This document shows, one piece after another, positions 53,896 to 64,000 of a stretch of 64,000 bases of DNA (positions are counted from its first letter, which is position 1; each line of letters opens with the position of its first letter). The translations under genes were made by a program, and so were the position numbers. This DNA is from Hygrocybe punicea (lineage: Eukaryota > Basidiomycota > Agaricomycetes > Agaricales > Hygrophoraceae), in contig OY744463.1 in NCBI GenBank assembly GCA_963556145.1, positions 5,952,001 to 6,016,000 of the forward strand. Direction: 5' to 3'. Below the pieces are notes generated by a model. It ran no database searches, was not told the origin of the DNA, and saw only the letters and a list, made by a program, of their open reading frames with translations.

Positions 53896-54810
53896 CAGAA
53901 GCGTGGAGGAGAAAGTGAGTGGTTAGAAAGCAAGTATTATAAAAAAAGGTGGGGGTGTCGGGTGAGGGAAACGCTGGAGCAAGAAAGATGAAGAAAAGGG
54001 AGGTGACGACAGGTGTGATGAAAGATGAATGGCACGATAATGGGGATTAGATGAAGAATAGGTGGTGGGACGGCAGGGATGACAAAATATGAACACGAGG
54101 ACTACAGTGATAATGGCATTAAAAAGTGGGGACATTAAGGTAGGCCTGCAGGCAGAAAAGGTGCCGAAGCCTACAAAAGACCATTAGCATAAGGTTGCCA
54201 CCCCCCAAAAAAGAATATGCCTATTGTCGCCATCGAGTGGCAAGGACGTGGACAAAGTCACATCCACCTTACTGTTCAGAGACGGGTGACTGTTAATGAA
54301 GCCATCGTGCACAGGGAGGACGTCGTGCATTATTAATCACAAAGACAGAATGGACTGAAAAATTGTGAATGACGGTTGCAGTGGCCAAGAATCCAAATTG
54401 TACTGTACCTCTGGAGTTATGTGATGAGAAGGGAGTAAAGACTGCTGAGCGGAAAGGAAAGTAAATAATGTGTTTAAGTAATTGATGGCTGCAGTGGGCG
54501 AATTGTACTGTACCTGTGGTGACCCAAAACGAAAGTAAATGATGACGACGTCAATTGAGGACAGAAGGCGGGTTGGGAAAATGAATGGACGAAGATGCGA
54601 AGAGAGAGAAGGGGCAGTGAGGTGGCAAGGAAGAAGCCGGCCGAGTGATGTAAGGTTTCGGATAGATGAGGAACAACGAATTCGTGGCGAGGAAGAAGCC
54701 GGCCGAGTGATGAGACGTTTCGGATAGATGAGGAAGAACGAATTAGGTAAGAGGAGACCAAGGATGCATTAAGTAAGGCGATGGACGAGACAATTTTAAA
54801 AAATGTTAGA
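53896..54810 (-). other. Classical Helitron 5' non-coding region
   Basis: No gene. A ~62-bp direct repeat (GAAGAAGCCGGCCGAGTGATG ... CGGATAGATGAGGAA) lies at about 54630-54745. The Helitron 5' end (TCTAACATTTTTT on the minus strand) is at 54810. Confidence 0.55.
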
Positions 54811-54816
54811 TAATTA

Positions 54817-55538
54817 TTGCCATTTTCAGTAAAGCTGGCACAGCTTGAAATGTGCATCAAATTCAGCAAAATCACCATTTTTTAAATAACTCATGAGATA
54901 CTGTATGGATTGTTAAGGTGTAACAGGGAACAATCATCTATTATACAAGGACTAGGCAGCCCCAGGCTTAGATTTTGAATATTACATGTATCACAAAATA
55001 TCCAAACATTTCACCTGTTTTCAGTCCCCCTTCTGTGTGAGACAAATAAGTCAGCAAACAGACCTCAGATTGGCATATATGTAGAGGCAAAATTTATCTA
55101 TAGTTCTGGGGCTAGGCAGCCCCATAATCAATGTGATACACTTGTAATTTTTACATGAAGTTATGAACACCCTAAACAATGCAAATTATATGGACTAATA
55201 GGTCTTGCATAGATTGTTCACATGTTCATGATTTCTTGGATAACAGGTGGGGCTGCCTAGCCCCAGAACCATAGATGGAATTTGCCTCTACATACTTGCC
55301 AATCTGGTTGCTGACTTATTTGTCTCTCACAGAAGGGTGACCGAAAACAGGTGAATTGTTTGGATTTTTTGTAATACATGTAATATTCAGAATCTAAGCC
55401 TGGAGCTGCCTAGCCCTTGTAAAGTAGGTGATTGTTCCCTATTACACCTTAACAATCCATACAGTATTCTATGAGTTATTTAGAAAATAGTGATTTAGTG
55501 CACATTTCAAGCCCTGCCAGCTTTACTGAAAACTGCAA
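54817..55538. mobile_element. Fold-back element with TA duplication
   Basis: 722 bp, nearly a perfect palindrome with TTGCCATTTTCAGTAAAGCT ends; TA at 54815-54816 and 55539-55540. Arms share GGCAGCCCCA, GGTGTAACAGGGAACAATCA and CTAAGCCTGG. It lies six bases from the Helitron end, inside the split HLE2 remnant. Confidence 0.88.
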
Positions 55539-55944
55539 TAATTAATTATGAATCCTCACTGAACCAGGTCTGATAAAGAACGAGTCTTTTAATAAATTAT
55601 TGCTGTTTTCAAAATGCATGACATTTTTTGAAAAAATAAATCTTTCAAAGAACAAAAGACCATAATTGTGGGAAAGTTTCTATATATGGCAGCACTGTGA
55701 ATGTGAACCCTTTCCCATCATTGTGGTTACTGTAGCCCCCTGTGTACCATGTCAATAAAAGAATTGCTGAACATGTACAGCCCTCATTGATCTCCTCTTC
55801 CTTGTCTGACATTGACTTAAGTAAATGCTTACCAGTGCTATCATATATGGAAACTTTCCCACAATTATGGTCCTTTGTTCTTTGAAAGATTTATTTTTTC
55901 AAAAAATGTCATGCATTTTGAAAACAGCAATAAAAGAACTCATA
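55539..55944 (-). mobile_element. Older HLE2 remnant (right part, 5' terminus)
   Basis: ATTAATTATGAATCCTCACTG, GATAAAGAACGAGTCTTTTAAT and, beyond a MITE, AAAGAACTCATA. This is the HLE2 5' terminal hairpin with CG changed to CA. It completes the element broken at 25834, about 29 kb away. Confidence 0.75.
55600..55930. mobile_element. TA-flanked MITE, family A, copy 2
   Basis: 331 bp, ends TTGCTGTTTTCAAAATGC in inverted orientation, TA at 55598-55599 and 55931-55932. It split the HLE2 hairpin AATAAAT-TA-AAAGAACTC. Very similar to 5903-6240. Confidence 0.92.
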
Positions 55945-56335
55945 ATGTTAAAAATTTATAGATACAATGTCTTGAGCTAGCTGAAGACAACACTTAATTT
56001 GGATTTTTTTGCATCCACCATTTTGGCCGCTGACTAAGCACTAACCCTAGGGTTAGGGAGTTAGCTGAGTTTGGATGACCTCTGACAAAGCCAAATGACT
56101 GCCCACCTTGCTTGTTTGAATAACTTGTCACAAATCCCACCAACCATCACAAAAATTTGGTAGCTTACTCTTAATAGTATATAGAACATTTACTAGGAAG
56201 CCAAATCTTTAATTCCTTCCTCGATTCGATGTAAAATAATTTGATTGGGTATGTCACAAAAGAGTCACAGCACATGACGTCCGCAGAATATGGAACATGT
56301 TTGAAACATGTTTGAAACGCCCTGTACTGTAGACA
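55945..56335 (+). promoter_or_regulatory. Upstream region of the NIC96 gene
   Basis: Non-coding, between transposon debris and the nucleoporin start codon. It contains AACCCTAGGGTTAGGG (about 56043-56058), a telomere-repeat-like palindrome ~280 bp upstream of the ATG, and a direct repeat ACATGTTTGAAAC at about 56295-56318. No TATA box was identified. Confidence 0.4.
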
Positions 56336-59300
56336 ATGGCGTCTGACTTGTTTTCGTTGCTGACATCCTCAAAAGCCCTCACTTCTCATCTATCCAGGCC
56401 CGATCTCCCTTCCGTGCAACTTTCACTCGACCAGGTTGAGGCTCAGTCTCGGCGTTTGGTCTCTCGTCAACCCGGTACATCTAACGATGCTGACGGAGCG
56501 TATGCTTCGCTTCTCTTCATGCCGGTTGGCGAATTCATTGACAGACCGCCTGCAGTAATTACCTACTGGCACAAGTGCATGTAGACGCATCCGCTCTATC
56601 CCATTCGATTGCACATCTAAACACGTCAACAACATTTTCACCTCTACAACCACTACAGGATACAGACGTCGTGGGCTTCCTTCGCCACGCCCACGAGCAA
56701 AATCTCATTTCCACCATCGAAGAAGGTAGAAAAGAGACACAGGATGAATTTTACCGGCTTTTGGAGGAACGTGGCAGGCGAGACTGGGAAGCCAAAAAGA
56801 GACGCGTTTTCGAAGAACTTGGTGGGCGAGTCGGTGGCGACAACAGAATTATGACTGATTTGAAGAAAGGTTTTCATGGTACACGCATGCCGTCTGTCCG
56901 TACTTCTCCTTTTCTTTACTGGAACATCACACACTCAACTACGGAAACCGAGTTAGAGCAGTCTCGCACCAAGTCTTACGCTGCAGATGCAAACCAAAAT
57001 GATGGCGTACGACCGCGTTGTTTCTGAGCTCAATGCATCCAGATTACGGGGTATCTCATACCCCATTGTACACGCGTTGATTGGAGCTTCTCTTTCAGTC
57101 AACACTGATGTGGGTTTTTTTCTTTCAAGTTATTTTTCCCCTCTCTCACCAATGAATCTCAGTCAAGGTCTTATCAAATGACTCAGAACTTTCATATTTT
57201 GTCAAAGATAACTTTGGAACCACCAGCGCGTCCACCTATTGAACACGCCAGTGCACACATTCTCAATTCCCCCGTCCTCGAGCGGAAACATGCCAGGGTC
57301 TATTTAGGAGCTCCAGAGTCACGCGATGCCGCCGCGCTCCGAAAGCAGATCGTCAAAGGGGCACGAGAGGCCCTTGAGGAACAATACTGGGACATTTTAG
57401 AACGCACAGTTCATTCAAGACCGATGGAAGCACGACTTGGGGGCGACCCTAGTATCTCTAACAAAGTTAGGGCTTTCCTCTTAGTCAAATATTATAAAAA
57501 TGGTGAATGGGAGGATCATATTGAAGTACGTACCGGGCTTTTCTTGACCTATTTTGCGCTTCTGACAGGCGTTTAGTTGGTAGCTGGGCAACCTCTCTGG
57601 GCCCGGCTATTTTATCTCATCCGCACTGGCCATGTCCAAGATGCTTTGGATGAAGCTTTACGCTGCCAACAAGTCATTGAACACCATGAAACCAATTTTG
57701 TCAATCATTTTCGGGCATGGATCGAATCCACGGATAGACGGTCAGTTCAGTGTAGTTTCACATGATGGTATTCCTCTTATCCGCAATGTCGTTCAGCTTG
57801 CCAAGACCCCACCGAGATCATCTTCAATCTGTCTATAATTCCCACATGTTACATTCAGCGACTGCGGATCCGTTCAAGTTGGCGCTGTACAAACTAATGG
57901 GGAAGCTTGAACCCTCTAGGCGCAGTGTGCCTCGAGTTACCAATACCACGGAGGATTGGTTATGGTTCCAACTAGCCATGGTCCGTGTGATGATTGAGGA
58001 TGTCGTCCGAATATTGAAGAAATTTTCAGGTAGATGAGGATGAGAATGGTGGGCTTCGTGGTCTGGCTGATGTTTTAATGAGTTATGGTGAACGACATTT
58101 TGACGGTCCGCCAAATCAGAAGGGGTCAAGGAGAGGTATATGGGCTGGGGTATTACTGATATGTGGCCAGTTCGAAAGAGTGAGGATGTCGTGTTGCAAG
58201 CCGAGGTAATAATGATCACTGAACCCCAAACAGGCTGTAGCAGCACTATGGGACCATCAAGATACCGAGATTGAAGCTGTTCACCTGGCGATTGCTCTAG
58301 CATACTACGGGTTGCTCCGTGTTCCCTCTCGCGCCGAGACGTCAGATATGACTCCCTGTGAGCTCGGGGCACATCCATTGAGTCTAGCCTGGCACTGACA
58401 GAATTCGTACCCGATCCAGTATCGCTTTCTCCTGTCTCTCCACCAGCGCTGAGTCTTTCCACACTTATTTGGCGTTATGTTCGACAATTTGTCAAGATGG
58501 ACGCCAAGGAGGCTCTTCAATACGTGTATTGTGTCTGTCTTACCGTTGATCAAGGAAATGGCGTGGGTAAGGAACAACTGGAAAATGCTTGGGAGCTCGT
58601 CAGGAGGATCATCGTGTCTGCGAATACTGGCCCAGCCTGGGAAGAGCTTGTAGGTGGCTTCCGACCAGACGGAAACAGGTTTGTACGTCCTTTTCTTTCT
58701 TCTGTCACCAATATCAGGGCTGGACAATATTGCACCTGAAGAGTGGCCTCATTGAACAAGGGGCAGCATTACTTCAACTGCATGATGACAAGCAATTCAA
58801 CGAGAACATCCTGGTCCGAGCAGCAAAGTATTCTGAGGAAAATGATCGGACCCCAGAGGCTGTCAAGCTATATAACCTTGCTGGCGATTACGCGACTGTG
58901 ATGTCTTGCTTGGCGAAAACATTGGGAAGCATAATCGCTGAACCAGGCCGAGAGGGCGAGAAGGGGAAGACAGTTGCACGAACTGCAGCGGACATTTTGA
59001 GGCATTACGAGCGTACAAATAGGGCGGTAGGGAAGGATAGGGATGCTGTCGTTCGACTCTTGCGAATCCGGGACGCTATGGACGCCAAAAGAGAAGGAAG
59101 AACGGAAATCGCGTTGAACGTGGGTGTGGTTCCATAGGAAAGACCATAAACCGACACTTTCACAGATCATGGAATCCATTGATCTCATACCCCTTGATGG
59201 CGACGTCGCAAAAATCACTAGGCGCGCTGAACAGTTCAAGGATCTACACGAGGCTCTGCAGCAAAATTTGCAGACCTACCTGACTCTCACAATGGACGCT

Positions 59301-59537
59301 CTGGTGGGCGTCCATCAGAGAACGAAAGCCTCCGCTATTTCTGATGAGACCCGACAAATGGTGCGCTAGATGTATGTGGTGCTGGATTGAGTTACTTATT
59401 TGCGACTGTAGACTCTAGGTACCCTAAGAAAGCAATCCAGGTCCCTCATGATTTTTGCTGGTATACTCAAATATCGTATGTCACCAGATGTTTATTCTTA
59501 CTTGGCAAGACTCGATGTGGAAATAGCTCTCCAATAA
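56336..59537 (+). CDS. NIC96: Nucleoporin NIC96/Nup93, 12 exons
   Basis: Scaffold nucleoporin of the inner ring of the nuclear pore, helical-solenoid type. Exons: 56336-56499, 56556-56895, 56957-57109, 57163-57525, 57577-57740, 57797-57980, 58030-58179, 58234-58357, 58447-58682, 58742-59119, 59166-59360, 59412-59537. They total 2577 nt in one frame, 858 residues plus stop, close to yeast Nic96 (839). Introns are 44-89 nt with GTNNGN donors. Family signatures: NYLLAQVHVDASALSHSIAHL, QNLISTIEEGRKETQDEFYR, QPLWARLFYLIRTGH, ADVLMSYGERHFDGPPNQKG, YNLAGDYATV and a C-terminal SYLARLDVEIALQ. The splice at 58358-58446 is the least certain (alternative 58341-58387). The gene appears intact and is the only host gene seen. 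Confidence 0.93.
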
Positions 59538-59760
59538 TCTAACACGAGACATGGGAATGATAACAATTTCGGGTTGACTGAATACTGTAACAATCTGTAT
59601 ATGGTGGCAACGGTATCGTGTAACTGTTGCGTTGCTTTGTAACATGTAACATAGCCTCTGTTGCTTCATGGTGGGTCAAGTCAGAAATCTAATATTCTAA
59701 TTATTTAATAGTAGTTTTCAAAGCTCACCTAGTTGCTCCCTACTGATTCCCTGCTGCGGT
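59538..59760. other. NIC96 3' flank
   Basis: Non-coding sequence after the stop codon; nothing else recognised. Confidence 0.4.
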
Positions 59761-60085
59761 TCCTAGTTAGACCCTAATTAGGTACCTGAGTATGAATTTA
59801 ATAAATAACACAGGGTGCACAGTAGCATACCATGTCACACATTTCAAGGCTGTAGCTCTAGTCTCAGCTGTTGTGAGTGAGAACGACTGTGATTATCCAT
59901 ACCTGTAGCTCTAGTCTAAGGTAATATATAAGTACTATTAGTGTAGGTTAAATAAATATACGTACCTCAGCCGTTGTGAGTGAGAACGACTGAGGTACGT
60001 GTCCACTCTGTGTGGAAGTGTGTCTCGGGATTCCCCATTTGGGCGGTACCTATGCTCGCTACCACTTCTCCTTATTCTTGACACT
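59761..60085 (-). repeat. Copia-2 3' LTR (outer end uncertain)
   Basis: The purine tract CAAGTGGGAG (about 60086-60095) is followed on the minus strand by TGTCAAGAATAAGG, the expected LTR start. The outer end cannot be fixed because the other LTR is outside the window; 59761 is only a guess. It contains duplicated GTAGCTCTAGTCT and GTTGTGAGTGAGAACGACTG (about 59878 and 59974). Confidence 0.5.
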
Positions 60086-61658
60086 CCCACTTGAGCCAGG
60101 TCGTAGTCCCATTGCCTGGGTAAACTTCCAGTGCTTGTCGTGAGGGAGGGCCTTGGTAAATATGTCTGCAACCATGTCTTCAGTAGGGCACCAGCGAATC
60201 GTACATTCACCTTTTGCCACCAAGTCATCCCGAATGTAGTGGTACTTTTGTTGTATATGTTTTGTGCGTGCTCGGAACTGTGGATCACGAGATAAAACAA
60301 TTGCTGCTTGGTTGTCGCAATTGAGCTCCGTGGCCTTTCTTTGTCGATGTCCAATTTCATCAAAGAACATGCGCAACCATGCGACATGTTGTCCTGCGTT
60401 GCTCAATCCTACATATTCAGATTCAGTAGAGGACAATGACACCATGGTTTGAAGCTTGCTGGACCACCCAATTGCGGCATGGTTGCTGATGAAGACATAG
60501 CCGGAAGTGGAGTGTGAGGTATCTCGGTCTCCACCCCAGTTTGCGTCAGTGTATCCGTGGAAATCCATGTCTATATTTACATCAGATCCATCAAAAGTCA
60601 ATTCCAAGTTTTGGGTTCCCTTCAAATAACGTAGGGCGCACTTAGCTAGACTCCAGTGGCATGCCTTCGGATTGGCACTGTATCTCCCTATGACACCAAC
60701 TGTGTATGCGAGATCTGGCCTGGTTGCAAGCGTTACCCACATCAGTGATCCAACAACACATTGATAGGACACTTCCCTATCTCCAACCTTCATAGTCTTG
60801 ATGGTGGTGTTATCAACTGGGTCTTCTGTGGATGGTTGTGCCTTTGTGTCCATGGGTGTAAATACCGGCTTGCAGTCCATCATTCCGAAGCGTTCCATGA
60901 CAGTGTCTATGTACTGGTGTTGTGACAGTGTGATTGTGCATTTCTTGTGGTCTCGTTTGATCCGAATACCCAGAATAAATGTCGCTGCTCCGAGGTCTCG
61001 CATTTTGAATGCACTTGAGAGTAATTTCTTTATTTTGTTCATGAAAGCTCGTGACGTTGCTGCAAGGAGCAAGTTGTCAACATATACTACTAAAAAGCAC
61101 AAGTTCTCCTTATCTTTATAGATGTAGAGGCACGTCTCTGCATCTAGCCGTGTGAACTTCATTTCCCCGAGCTTGTGGTCGAGAGTTTTGTTCCAAGTCC
61201 AGCCGGCTTGCTTGAGCCCATATAGGGAACGTTGTAGCTGCCAGCAGTGGCCGGCTTTGATGCTTACACCTTCCGGTGGTAACATGTATAGTTCTTCGTC
61301 TAACTTGCCATTGAGATAGGCCGTCGACACGTCCATTTGGTCTAGTTCGAGATCGTACTTGGTGGCCAGAGCTATGATTATGCGTACAGATTCCAAGTTT
61401 GCTACGGGGGCGAAAACTTCCTGATAGTCGACCCCTTCTTTTTGTGCAAAGCCACACACAACAATTCGCACCTTGTATCGTGTAATTTGGCCGTTTGCAT
61501 CAAACTTGAACCGAAGTACTCCCTTTGAGGTGAAGGGGGTAACTCCTTCAGGGATCGGCACTTCTTCATAAACGTCGTTTACTTTTAGGTTAGTGAGTTC
61601 CTCCTGCAGTGCGTCTTGCCATTTGGTGCCCTCTGGGCCATTTAGGGCATCCAAGAGT
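60059..61658 (-). CDS. Copia-2 reverse transcriptase and RNase H
   Basis: Starts after the hAT-type insertion at 61659 and runs ~530 residues to 60059, ending inside the LTR. RT blocks: VLRFKFDANGQITRYKVRIV, DVSTAYLNGKLDEELYMLPP, SLYGLKQAGW. The catalytic box reads VVYVDNLLLAA at about 61080, where Copia elements have YVDD. RNase H: YTDANWGGD, SSTESEYVGLS, DNQAAIVLS, then ADIFTKALPHDKHW. The D-to-N change fits a CpG G-to-A transition and would abolish polymerase activity. Confidence 0.92.
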
Positions 61659-61983
61659 TAGTGTTGCCGTAGTTCGGTTCCGAACCTAGCCGAACCCGGT
61701 TCAAACCCCGAACCGAACCCGAGGTTCAGTCTAAGTTCAGCCAAGTGCTGAACCGGACCGCGGGTTCAGTTCCGGGTTTCAAGGCCCGCCGGATTTCCTG
61801 AACGGCTCCAAACCGCGTCCAAACCGCGAACGCAGCTATTTTTACGGTATTTATTTCATTTGTTTTTCGTATTTCTTGACTTACTATTTCGTGTTAAATG
61901 GTATCATGTGACCGGCCGTGACCGTGTAGCTTTCACGCAACACAACATCAACACGCAACACAACATCAACACTCAACGCGAAG

Positions 61984-62029
61984 GTCAGTTTCAAGCTTTT
62001 CTTAACTTTACTAATGTCATTTGCGACAG
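61984..62029 (+). other. Intron-like sequence in hAT-type element 3
   Basis: GTCAGT donor, TTAACTTTACTAAT branch region, GCGACAG acceptor, 46 nt. Confidence 0.6.
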
Positions 62030-62793
62030 GGAACTCGACCACGACCACGTCGCGGCCACACCCATCTTGGCACAAGATGGATGCCAACGCCAACCCAATG
62101 CCAACAGACGCGCGACAGCTGCAACACCACCACCACCACCACCACCACCACCACCAGCGGCGGCAACAGAAATGGGAACGGCTATGGCAACCAGGCAACG
62201 ACGATGGCAACGGCCAGCAGCAGCAGCAACAGCAGAAGCAGCAGCAGCAGCAATAGAAGCAGCAGCACTGGCAGCAATGGCAGCAGCAACAGAAGCAGCA
62301 GCGCCGGCAGCAACGGATGCACGACAGCTGCAACACCACCACCACCACCACCACCACTACCACCAGCGGCGGCAACAACAACGGCAACGACAACCACGAC
62401 GGCCAGCAGCAGCAGCAGCAGCAATGGCAACGGCAACGGCAGCGGCAGCAGCAACAGCCACGACAGCAGCGGCAGCAGTGGCAGCAGCAATGGCAACGGC
62501 AGCAGGAGCAGCGCCAGCAGCGGCAGCAACGACGGCAGCAACGACGGCAGCAACGACGGCAGCAGTGATGGCAGCAGCAGCAACGGCGGCAACAGCGGCA
62601 ACAGCGGCAACAGCAGCAACGCCACGGCAATGGCAGCAACGCCACGGCAATGGCAGCAGCAGCAACAGCAGCAACAGCAGCAACGGCAGCAACGGCAGCG
62701 GCAGCAGCAACAACGCCAACGGCCGCAGCAACAGCAGCAACGCGACGGCAGCAGCAGCAGCAGCAGCACCGGACGGCTCCCCCGCAGCCCAAC

Positions 62794-62848
62794 TACCTCG
62801 CGAAGTGTAGCGCCGTATCAATTGATACGTGCCTGCCATTCGCGAGGA
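62794..62848. repeat. CAATTG-centred subterminal hairpin, copy 4
   Basis: Perfect outer arms CCTCGCGAA / TTCGCGAGG and inner CGTATCAATTGATACG. Confidence 0.85.
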
Positions 62849-63039
62849 GAACGGAGCTCACGGGGTGAGCCAACCTCGGTCTGGGTTCAGACGCGGTCTG
62901 AACCCAGACCGAACGCGGCGAGACGGTTCAATGCCGTCCGGGTCCAGGTTTGGCCATGCGCCAAACCGGACCCGAAGTTCAGTTCGCGGTTCCGCCAAAA
63001 AGGCTCGGAACCGGACCGAACTGAACTTCGGCAACACTA

Positions 63040-64000
63040 CCAAGAGTGTTGATGGTAAGTTGTCATTCGAAGTCCCAGTGTCCGCCAATCCTGCGAAGAG
63101 GATATCATCGTCCAAGTCTGGTAAGTCTGAGCTTGGATGGGGTTCCAGCGGATCCTGTGGATTTGTGTCATTGGAATGCTCCTTTCCTTGGTCGGTGAGT
63201 TTTTGAGCTTCCCGCTGGAGTTTGCGATGGAGTTTCTGTTGCTCCTCTTCATGCATTTTCTTTTCATACTCCGCATTCTTGTTGGCTGCAACCCGAGGCT
63301 GTGTACTTCTTCGTGCCCCAGCAATCTTCACATTTGCAGTGCCAGTTGCCATGTTTTTGGCTCTCAAGCTCGTCGCGTTTCCCAGGTTTTGTTCCCATAT
63401 GCTTGGTCTCCCCTCGGGTGGTGTAGTCATCCGTGTGACACTCCTTTTGGGAGCAACATATTCTTTACCCTTTTTGTGGTTTGGCAACCTCTCCGGTGTG
63501 GCTTTTGGCTCTATTTTGACTGTTGGTGTTGGCCACAGTATGCAGGATGGAGTGCCCTGCCCTTTGTTTGCGTTTTGGGATATGCTTGCAGTGCCGGTAA
63601 TGTTGGGAGTTGGTGGTGTGCTTGCGTTGTCTCCCACTGGCCCTACTACTTCTGGTTCTCCGCCTAGTGGTGGATCTTCGTCGTCGACCTCGAAGATTTG
63701 GCGATTTACTTCCGCTGTGCCCTCCTCTTTGTGTGGTTGCCCTCCGCCTTGCAGCAGTGTCTCCCACTGGTCGCTGGGACCATCCGAGTAGTTGGCACGG
63801 AGGTGGTCTGGCACTGTTCCTTTCTCATTAAACTTGACGTGTCTGGAAGTAAAAATCTTCCTAGTGCCGGTGTTCATCAGTAAGTATCCCTTTTTGTTTG
63901 GTGGGTACCTGATTAAGATGCATTTGGCGGCGCGTTCATAGAACTTCCCCTTGCAATGGGCCTTGTCAATTAGCGCGTAGGCTGGACAGCCGAATGGGCG
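63040..64000 (-). CDS. Copia-2 integrase C-terminus and linker (runs off the window)
   Basis: The frame is open from the window edge: RPFGCPAYALIDKAHCKGKF (63940-64000) matches the end of the Copia integrase core, KKGYLLMNTG the following strand, and FTSRHVKFNEKG the DNA-binding tail. The rest is a hydrophilic linker (ending LADTGTSNDNLPSTL) that joins the RT at 61658 when the hAT-type element is removed. The catalytic integrase residues, protease and Gag lie beyond 64000. Confidence 0.88.

Larger units (their letters stand above)
25835..54810 (-). mobile_element. Classical Helitron, with four large insertions
   Basis: The minus-strand 5' end is TCTAACATTTTTT at 54810, preceded by A. The 3' end is CCCCTTG at 25835, followed by T and preceded by a GC-rich 27-bp stretch (25839-25865) that may form the terminal hairpin. 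CTTG differs from the usual CTRR by one base. Flanking halves of one HLE2 element on either side give the A/T target independently. It encodes a RepHel gene (46469-53895) and an OB-fold-like gene (25900-29367). Insertions: hAT-type at 26199 and 51741, HLE2 at 29709, solo-LTR-like at 46852. Confidence 0.75.
61659..63039. mobile_element. hAT-type non-autonomous element 3
   Basis: Ends TAGTGTTGCCGTAGTTCGGT / GAACTTCGGCAACACTA with an exact 8-bp CCAAGAGT duplication (61651-61658, 63040-63047). It splits Copia-2. Layout equals element 2: AACCGG-rich subterminal repeats, intron-like 61984-62029, CAC/CAG microsatellites (62120-62770), CAATTG hairpin. High similarity to element 2 in the non-repeat parts. 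Confidence 0.95.

Noticed and set aside
56500..56555. Apparent frameshift in the first NIC96 frame
   Set aside because: A 56-nt intron with GTATGC donor, TTGAC branch motif and TGCAG acceptor restores the conserved NYLLAQVHVDA sequence exactly.
58358..58401. Stop codon created by a 44-nt intron in NIC96
   Set aside because: Using the later CACCAG acceptor (58446) avoids the stop and gives an in-frame total of 859 codons.

Overview
The window looks like a gene-poor, transposon-packed stretch of a filamentous basidiomycete (most likely Agaricomycete) nuclear genome. The only recognisable host gene is a NIC96/Nup93-type nucleoporin (56336-59537, + strand) split by eleven 44-89 nt introns. Almost everything else can be assigned to mobile DNA: Helitrons of two kinds, Copia LTR elements, a Tc1/mariner element, hAT-type non-autonomous elements, fold-back/MITE elements and tandem arrays.

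Layout. 1-9130: two decayed copies of a Helitron2/Helentron-like replicase gene (HLE2), non-autonomous HLE2 pieces, a TA-flanked MITE and a 45-bp tandem array. 9133-10714: a four-armed fold-back element. 10750-18025: a second and third 45-bp array, a GGGACATCCC minisatellite, a C/G-rich low-complexity block inside a large palindrome interrupted by a 200-N gap, and a MITE nested in another inverted-repeat element. 18026-23580: a complete 5.55-kb Tc1/mariner element with long TIRs, a transposase and a convergent second gene; that second gene is interrupted by a 2.55-kb LTR element with identical 184-bp LTRs and no gag-pol.

24400-55944 reads as one nested stack. A reverse-oriented HLE2 remnant (24400-25834, resuming at 54811-55944) was split by a classical Helitron (25835-54810, minus strand, 5' TC end and 3' CTTG end, A/T target). 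That Helitron carries a RepHel gene and a second gene that looks OB-fold/RPA-like. It was invaded by two hAT-type elements (26199-28484, 51741-52892), a solo-LTR-like sequence (46852-48412) and a 16.7-kb near-autonomous HLE2 (29709-46412). The HLE2 was in turn invaded by a short HLE2 derivative (32621-33780) and a Copia element with identical LTRs (34486-40164). Exact 5-bp or 8-bp target duplications (one 8-bp pair with a single mismatch), TA duplications or reading-frame continuity support each step. 59990-64000 is a second, truncated Copia element, itself split by a third hAT-type element with an exact 8-bp duplication.

The most unusual contents are: (i) the HLE2 helicase ends in a USP-like cysteine-protease-type domain and its N-terminus carries ~19-residue repeats; (ii) a family of non-autonomous hAT elements filled with triplet microsatellites that all keep intron-like sequences and a ~55-bp subterminal hairpin centred on CAATTG; (iii) a miniature LTR element encoding a long Pro-rich repeat protein with a C-terminal coiled coil; (iv) a Tc1 element with a conserved-looking multi-exon second gene containing a SAM-like domain. 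Inactivating changes in the elements are mostly CpG-to-TpG/CpA, which fits methylation-driven decay. All assignments come from reading the sequence; no database search was run.
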